In this document: piece after piece, positions 5,697-9,515 of the stretch
Layout of the letters: every line of letters starts with the position of its first letter
How positions within the stretch are numbered: position 1 is the first letter of the stretch
Assembly (NCBI GenBank): GCA_029935255.1
Contig: JAOZKS010000011.1
Location: forward strand, 1-9,515
Direction of reading: 5' to 3'
From: Pontiella sp.
Lineage (GTDB): Bacteria; Verrucomicrobiota; Kiritimatiellia; Kiritimatiellales; Pontiellaceae
Length of the DNA: 9,515 nt
Made by a program: the position numbers and the translations under genes
Notes under the pieces: model-generated
Database searches by the model: none
The model's input: the letters and a program-made list of their open reading frames with translations, nothing else
What the model was told of the DNA's origin: nothing

Positions 5697-8315
5697 ATGA
5701 GCACATTCGATTTTGCGAAAAAGGAGCTGGAGCTCTCCAGCGGCAAGAAAGTCGGCTATTTCAGCCTCAAGGCCTTGGAGGAAAAGGGCTACGGCGATCT
5801 CTCGAAAACCCCGAAGTCCGTCAAGATTCTGATTGAGTCGCTGGTTCGCATGCAGGGTCACCCGGCCTATACACCGGAGCAGGTGACGGCGCTCGCCAAC
5901 TGGACGCCAACGGTTGAAAAAGAAGAACTTCCCTACATGCCTGCGCGCGTATTGCTGCAGGATTTCACGGGCGTTCCCTGTGTGGTCGATCTTGCCGCAC
6001 TGCGCTCCGCGATGCGGAAGGCGGGGAAGGATGCGGGGCAGATTGAACCGCTTATTCCCGTCGACCTCGTGATCGACCACTCCGTTCAGCTCGATGACAC
6101 GGGCCATGCGACCTCCTTCCAGTTCAATGTCGACCGGGAGTTTGAACGCAACGAAGAGCGCTATAAATTCTTAAAGTGGGGTCAACAGGCCTTTGAAAAG
6201 CTGCGCGTACTTCCTCCCGGCCTCGGCATCTGCCACCAGATCAATATGGAATACCTTGCCGGCTGCGTCATGCTTGATGACGACGGCGTGGCCTATCCTG
6301 ATACGCTCGTCGGCACCGACTCCCACACCACCACCATCAATTGCATGGGCGTGCTGGGCTGGGGCGTGGGCGGTATTGAGGCCGAAGCGGCGATGCTCGG
6401 GCAGCCGATCCCGATTTTGACTCCCGAAGTGGTGGGCTTCAAAATGACGGGCCAGCTTTGCGTCGGCGTCACCGCCACCGACCTCGCGCTGACCGTCACC
6501 AAGATGCTCCGCGAGCAGGGTGTGGTGGGTAAGTTTGTTGAGTTCTTCGGGGAAGGCGCGGCCAACCTCTCGCTGGCCGACCGGTGTCCTGTCGCCAACA
6601 TGGCTCCTGAATATGGTGCCACGATGGGCTTCTTCGCCATCGACGGGAAAACGATCGACTATCTTCGCGAAACCGGCCGCTCCGATGAACAGTGCGAGTT
6701 GGTCGAGGCCTATTGCCAGGCGCAAGGACTTTGGGGCTTTGAGGGTGAAGCCGACTATACCGCCACGCTGGAACTTGACCTTGCCACCGTTTCCGCCTGT
6801 GTTGCCGGCCCTAATAAGCCGCAGCAACGTTTGGCCACCCACGAACTTAAAAAAGAGTTTAACGCCGACTTCACTCCGTCGGAAAAAGAGGTCGAAGTTC
6901 CGGGTTTTGGACCCTTGAAAGATGGTGACATTGTGATTGCCTCCATCACCAGCTGTACCAACACCTCGAATCCCGGCCTTATTATGGGCGCGGGACTGAT
7001 TGCTAAAAAAGCGGTTGAAAAGGGGCTCAAGATTCCGGCCTATGTTAAAACTTCGCTGGCCCCTGGGTCGCAAGTGGCCACCGAATATCTCACTGAATCC
7101 GGCCTGCTTGCCCCGCTCGAAGAGCTTGGCTTCAATGTGGTGGCCTATGGTTGCGCCACCTGCATCGGGAATAGCGGCCCGCTGGCCGAGCCGATCGAGG
7201 CGGCCATTAAAGAACACGGCATTACCGTGGGCGCGGTGCTTTCCGGAAACCGAAACTTCGAAGGCCGTGTGCATCCGCTCACCAAGGCCAACTATTTGGC
7301 CTCCCCGCCGTTGGTGGTGGCCTACGGGTTGGCCGGCACGGTGAACATCGATCTGGACACCGACCCGATCGGGCAGGATAAAGAGGGGAACGAGGTGTTC
7401 CTCCGGGATATTTGGTATACCGCAGAAGAACTCAGCGAAGCCATTAAGGTGGCGGCTAACGCCGACTACTATAAAAAGGTGTACTCCGATGTGTTCACCT
7501 CCAACGAACAGTGGAACGCCCTCGAGGCGGCCTCTGGCGAAACCTTCATCTGGGAAGATTCTTCGACGTATATCCGCGAACCTACTTTCTTCGAAGGCTG
7601 TGAAAAACCAGCGGGCGAATTGGCCGATATTCACGATGCGGCGGTGCTCGGCTACTTCGGCGATTTTATCACCACCGACCACATTTCCCCGGCCGGCGTG
7701 ATTCCCGAAGAAAACCCGGCCACGCAGTATCTGCTCGAGCGCGGCATTGAGAAGAAGGACTTCAATAGCTTCGGTTCGCGCCGTGGCAACCACGAGGTGA
7801 TGATGCGCGGCACCTTCGGCAACATTCGTATCAGTAACAAGCTCGCGGATCAAGACGGCGGCTTCACGGTTAAGGATGGGGAAACATTGCCGATCTACAC
7901 GGCCGCCATGAAATACATCGAAGAAGGCAAGAGCCTCGTGATTCTTGCCGGGCAGATGTACGGTGCGGGGTCCTCGCGCGACTGGGCGGCCAAGGGCACG
8001 AAGCTTCAGGGCATCAAGGCGGTTATTGCTGAAAGCTTCGAGCGCATTCACCGTTCCAACCTCGTTGGAATGGGCGTAGTTCCCTGCGAATTCATGAACG
8101 GCGAAAGTGCCGAGAGTCTGGGCCTGACCGGCCAGGAAAGTTTCAGCATTACGGGCATCGCCGAAGGTTTCGCGCCCGGTAAGATCCTCGAGGTTACGGC
8201 GGACTCTAAGAGCTTTCAGGTTAAGGCCCGCGTGGATACCCCGCTCGAAATTGAATATCTCAAAAACGGCGGCGTGCTTAACTATGTCCTGCGGAACTTT
8301 ATTGCGGAAGCGTAG
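5697..8315 (+). CDS. acnA: Aconitate hydratase (AcnA/IRP1 type)
   Basis: Aconitase isomerises citrate to isocitrate via cis-aconitate in the TCA cycle. The 872-residue product is full length for the AcnA/IRP1 class, near the 890 of E. coli AcnA. The three 4Fe-4S ligands are visible: C420 in SCTNTSNP, and C486 and C489 in GCATCIGNSGP. Other active-site signatures are LVGTDSHTTTINCMGVLGWG (about 203-222), GNRNFEGRVHP (about 515-525), the linker to the swivel domain DFITTDHISPAG (about 655-666), FGSRRGNHEVMMRGTFGNIR (about 690-709), GAGSSRDWAAKG (about 756-767) and AESFERIHRSNLVGMGV (about 775-795). The start is the ATG with AAGGA upstream. It lies 88 bp after the NAGS-like gene and ends in a strong terminator, so it may be its own transcript. 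Nothing essential is missing. 2-methylcitrate dehydratase is less likely, given the typical AcnA sequence and no prp genes nearby. Confidence 0.96.
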   Translation: MSTFDFAKKELELSSGKKVGYFSLKALEEKGYGDLSKTPKSVKILIESLVRMQGHPAYTPEQVTALANWTPTVEKEELPYMPARVLLQDFTGVPCVVDLAALRSAMRKAGKDAGQIEPLIPVDLVIDHSVQLDDTGHATSFQFNVDREFERNEERYKFLKWGQQAFEKLRVLPPGLGICHQINMEYLAGCVMLDDDGVAYPDTLVGTDSHTTTINCMGVLGWGVGGIEAEAAMLGQPIPILTPEVVGFKMTGQLCVGVTATDLALTVTKMLREQGVVGKFVEFFGEGAANLSLADRCPVANMAPEYGATMGFFAIDGKTIDYLRETGRSDEQCELVEAYCQAQGLWGFEGEADYTATLELDLATVSACVAGPNKPQQRLATHELKKEFNADFTPSEKEVEVPGFGPLKDGDIVIASITSCTNTSNPGLIMGAGLIAKKAVEKGLKIPAYVKTSLAPGSQVATEYLTESGLLAPLEELGFNVVAYGCATCIGNSGPLAEPIEAAIKEHGITVGAVLSGNRNFEGRVHPLTKANYLASPPLVVAYGLAGTVNIDLDTDPIGQDKEGNEVFLRDIWYTAEELSEAIKVAANADYYKKVYSDVFTSNEQWNALEAASGETFIWEDSSTYIREPTFFEGCEKPAGELADIHDAAVLGYFGDFITTDHISPAGVIPEENPATQYLLERGIEKKDFNSFGSRRGNHEVMMRGTFGNIRISNKLADQDGGFTVKDGETLPIYTAAMKYIEEGKSLVILAGQMYGAGSSRDWAAKGTKLQGIKAVIAESFERIHRSNLVGMGVVPCEFMNGESAESLGLTGQESFSITGIAEGFAPGKILEVTADSKSFQVKARVDTPLEIEYLKNGGVLNYVLRNFIAEA

Positions 8316-8348
8316 TGGCGTGACGATTGATTCGTGAAACGGGGTGAA

Positions 8349-8377
8349 GGCGGTCCAGAAACGGGCCCCCTTTTTTT
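8349..8377 (+). terminator. Rho-independent terminator of acnA
   Basis: A stem GGCGGTCC (8349-8356) pairs with GGGCCCCC (8363-8370) across an AGAAAC loop, with one C/C mismatch and one G/U pair. Seven T residues (8371-8377) follow at once. It lies 33 bases after the acnA stop and is a textbook intrinsic terminator. On the other strand the A run lies before the stem, so it should act mainly on acnA. Confidence 0.8.
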
Positions 8378-8390
8378 ATGTGGACGCGGC
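8378..8390. repeat. Partial copy of the hairpin arm seen at 354-366
   Basis: ATGTGGACGCGGC here matches ATGTAGACGCGGC at 354-366 at 12 of 13 bases. No matching right arm follows, so it cannot form the same hairpin. It overlaps the palindrome GGCGCGCC (8388-8395). Both places are gaps between convergent genes, which suggests a decayed copy of one repeat, but a chance match of 13 bases is not excluded. Confidence 0.4.
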
Positions 8391-8397
8391 GCGCCAT

Positions 8398-9141
8398 TCA
8401 CTTCCGGTTGTCGGCGGAGGCAAGATCCGACTTCTTCACGGCATCACCGGTTTTTCGCTTGCGCAGGGTGGCGGTGTGTTCCTCAATCTTGGAGCGGCTT
8501 CCTTTCATATCGAAGACGCGGTTCTTCTCGTCAATCAGTACGGCGAGGGAGCCAAAGTATTCAGTGCCCGCGTCTTTCCCGCCCTGCAGGTTGCGGGTGG
8601 TAATGGTGTCGGAGGTGAAAACAAACTTGTTTTTGGAGCCTTCCTGATTGAAGTCGACATCCGCGATCGTTTTGCTGAGCAGGATGAATTCCTCGGTCTG
8701 TTTCTTGAAGCCGATGATGTAGAGTTCGGCCTGAATTGGCCGATCATAGGGGCGGGACCCGCTCTTTCCCAAGGTGACTTTGTAATGGCTGGAAGTGGTT
8801 TGGACCTGCACGTCGCGATCATAGGAGGAGTTGCTCGAATTTTCGAACGAGAAGCCTTTGTTTTTCCGGTTGGTGACTTCCGAGACGCGGATGTCGATTT
8901 TCGGGGGCGTGTTTTTGAGCACGTATTTTTGATCGGTCGCCGAGAGTCCGCTAATGGAAATATGGGTTTCTTTTCCGTTTTCCCGTTGCAGCGTCACGTT
9001 GCCATGCATGTTTTCGATCAGTTCGGCCTCGATCTTGTGTCCATTGATGTCGGTCCAGGTTCTGAGTTCAGCCCTCGCCATCAGACTGAAGAAGGTTAGC
9101 AGAGCCAGGATCGTGGGGGTTGTGCTTTGTTTGGTGCGCAT
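8398..9141 (-). CDS. Secreted protein with an N-terminal SHD1-like domain
   Basis: The 247-residue protein starts with a signal peptide: basic MRTKQ, a hydrophobic core TILALLTFFSL (10-20) and a likely cleavage site after ARA (residue 24), so it should be exported. Residues 27-76 (RTWTDINGHKIEAELIE, then GNVTLQRENGK, then ISGLSATDQKYV) have the SHD1-like pattern: RTWTD, an alternating strand segment, then LSxxDQxYV. This type is frequent in secreted proteins of Planctomycetes, Verrucomicrobia and relatives. Residues about 80-225 show alternating hydrophobic residues, consistent with a beta-rich fold (DVQVQTTSSHYKVTLGKSG, AELYIIGF, FGSLAVLIDEKNRVFDMKGS), but I recognise no family there. The tail is lysine-rich. 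GGAG, eight bases upstream, supports the ATG. The gene stands alone, convergent with acnA. SHD1-like domains are thought to bind other proteins or surface material; the function here is unknown. Confidence 0.75.
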   Translation of the reverse strand: MRTKQSTTPTILALLTFFSLMARAELRTWTDINGHKIEAELIENMHGNVTLQRENGKETHISISGLSATDQKYVLKNTPPKIDIRVSEVTNRKNKGFSFENSSNSSYDRDVQVQTTSSHYKVTLGKSGSRPYDRPIQAELYIIGFKKQTEEFILLSKTIADVDFNQEGSKNKFVFTSDTITTRNLQGGKDAGTEYFGSLAVLIDEKNRVFDMKGSRSKIEEHTATLRKRKTGDAVKKSDLASADNRK

Positions 9142-9390
9142 GGAATTTCTCCGATTCGGGGTTTTATGAACAATCCCCTTCTACCGCTATCACGTAGGTG
9201 GAGCAAGATTTTAAAAAAGACGGAAAAGAGATCCTTGATGTCTCCGGCCACCGTCCCTCTCCATTTCGGTCCAACCATGGCGCGAGCCCATCCTGTGTCG
9301 CTGGCCCTGTTAATGGGTTTGTGCGCAACGAAACTGGAGGCCTCGTCTACGAACGTGATAGATTTTCGCTTTTCAACCTAAGGAGAAATG
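9142..9390. other. 249-bp gap between divergent genes, no convincing gene
   Basis: The gap separates the minus-strand SHD1 gene from the plus-strand ppnP gene and must hold both promoters. I found no paired -35/-10 boxes at 16-18 bases with good matches. On the minus strand, TTGCTC and TAGAAG are 17 bases apart (about 9213 to 9185) but the -10 match is poor. Short open frames crossing the gap lack ribosome sites and family similarity. A/T-rich TTTTAAAAAAG lies near 9210-9220. Confidence 0.5.
9380..9385 (+). promoter_or_regulatory. Ribosome binding site that sets the ppnP start
   Basis: AAGGAG lies before two in-frame ATG codons at 9388 and 9391. The spacer is two bases to the first and five to the second, so the second is the better start. 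Confidence 0.75.
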
Positions 9391-9515
9391 ATGTCTGAGT
9401 TTCAGAATGTGACGGTGGTTCGCGAGGCGAATGTTTATTTTGACGGCAAGGTCACGAGTCGGTCGGTGGTGTTCGAAGATGGAACAAAGAAGACGCTGGG
9501 GTTTATGCTGGCGGG
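9391..9515 (+). CDS. ppnP: Pyrimidine/purine nucleoside phosphorylase PpnP (DUF1255), 3' partial
   Basis: Only the first 41 codons are in the window. They read MSEFQNVTVVREANVYFDGK followed by VTSRSVVFEDGTKKTLGFMLA, the start of the PpnP/YaiE (DUF1255) cupin family. Typical members are about 95-105 residues and begin with a VxxxANVYFDGKVxSR segment, then a GxxKTLGxMLPGEYxF strand. The enzyme splits several purine and pyrimidine nucleosides with phosphate, releasing the base and ribose 1-phosphate for salvage. A strong AAGGAG site precedes the gene. Its upstream neighbour points away, so it needs its own promoter in the 249-bp gap. The fragment is short but the match is characteristic. What follows it is unseen. 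Confidence 0.85.
   Translation, partial: MSEFQNVTVVREANVYFDGKVTSRSVVFEDGTKKTLGFMLA

Noticed and set aside
6171..8051. A 626-codon open frame on the minus strand inside acnA
   Set aside because: It is fully antisense to a complete, motif-rich aconitase. Its translation is rich in His, Arg and Gly without family motifs, as expected for a shadow of a codon-biased gene.
8344..9099. A 251-codon plus-strand open frame opposite the SHD1 gene
   Set aside because: The minus-strand frame has a signal peptide, an SHD1-like domain and a GGAG site; the plus-strand frame starts within the acnA terminator region and shows no family features.
9127..9398. Small plus-strand open frames (84 and 66 codons) in the gap before ppnP
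   Set aside because: They lack ribosome sites and conserved motifs. The longer one begins inside the antisense of the SHD1 gene, and the other runs into the ppnP start in another frame.
1..9515. A defence, mobile or biosynthetic multi-gene system
   Set aside because: No integrase, transposase, toxin-antitoxin pair, CRISPR repeat, reverse transcriptase or clustered pathway genes were seen. All larger frames resolve to housekeeping or stand-alone genes.

Overview
The window looks like ordinary chromosomal DNA from a Gram-negative bacterium of the PVC superphylum, perhaps Kiritimatiellota or a relative. This placement is inferred from three things: a secreted SHD1-type protein, a B12-binding radical SAM protein with a DUF4080-like C-terminus, and a fused kinase-like/NAT N-acetylglutamate synthase. 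It is not proven by any marker gene. I see no rRNA, tRNA, transposase, phage gene, CRISPR array or defence island.

Layout: (1) 1-354 (+) is the 3' end of a UvrD/Rep helicase gene, cut by the window edge. (2) 380-3860 (-) is a three-gene unit read from right to left: a B12-binding radical SAM protein, prmA (ribosomal protein L11 methyltransferase, overlapping the radical SAM stop by 4 bp), then, after a 74-bp gap holding a near-perfect 46-bp palindrome, a membrane-anchored endonuclease/exonuclease/phosphatase (EEP) protein. (3) An 81-bp divergent region at 3861-3941 separates this unit from (4) def (peptide deformylase) and an N-acetylglutamate synthase-like gene (+). (5) acnA (+), a full-length aconitase, ends in a clear hairpin-plus-U-tract terminator. 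(6) A secreted SHD1-domain protein lies on the minus strand, convergent with acnA. (7) A 249-bp gap without a convincing gene leads to the 5' end of ppnP (pyrimidine/purine nucleoside phosphorylase), cut by the right edge.

Together the genes cover housekeeping: DNA repair/unwinding, ribosome and nascent-peptide modification (prmA and def, on opposite sides of one divergent promoter region), the first step of arginine synthesis, the TCA cycle and nucleoside salvage. The radical SAM protein, the EEP protein and the SHD1 protein have no exact function that I can assign.

The most notable non-genic signals are repeats. A hairpin between the helicase and EEP genes supplies stop-codon bases to both convergent genes. 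An apparent half copy of it lies at the other convergent junction (acnA/SHD1 gene). The second palindrome lies just before the EEP ribosome binding site. A CACGAAG-type short repeat sits in frame inside the radical SAM gene. I did not find convincing evidence of a new multi-gene system.
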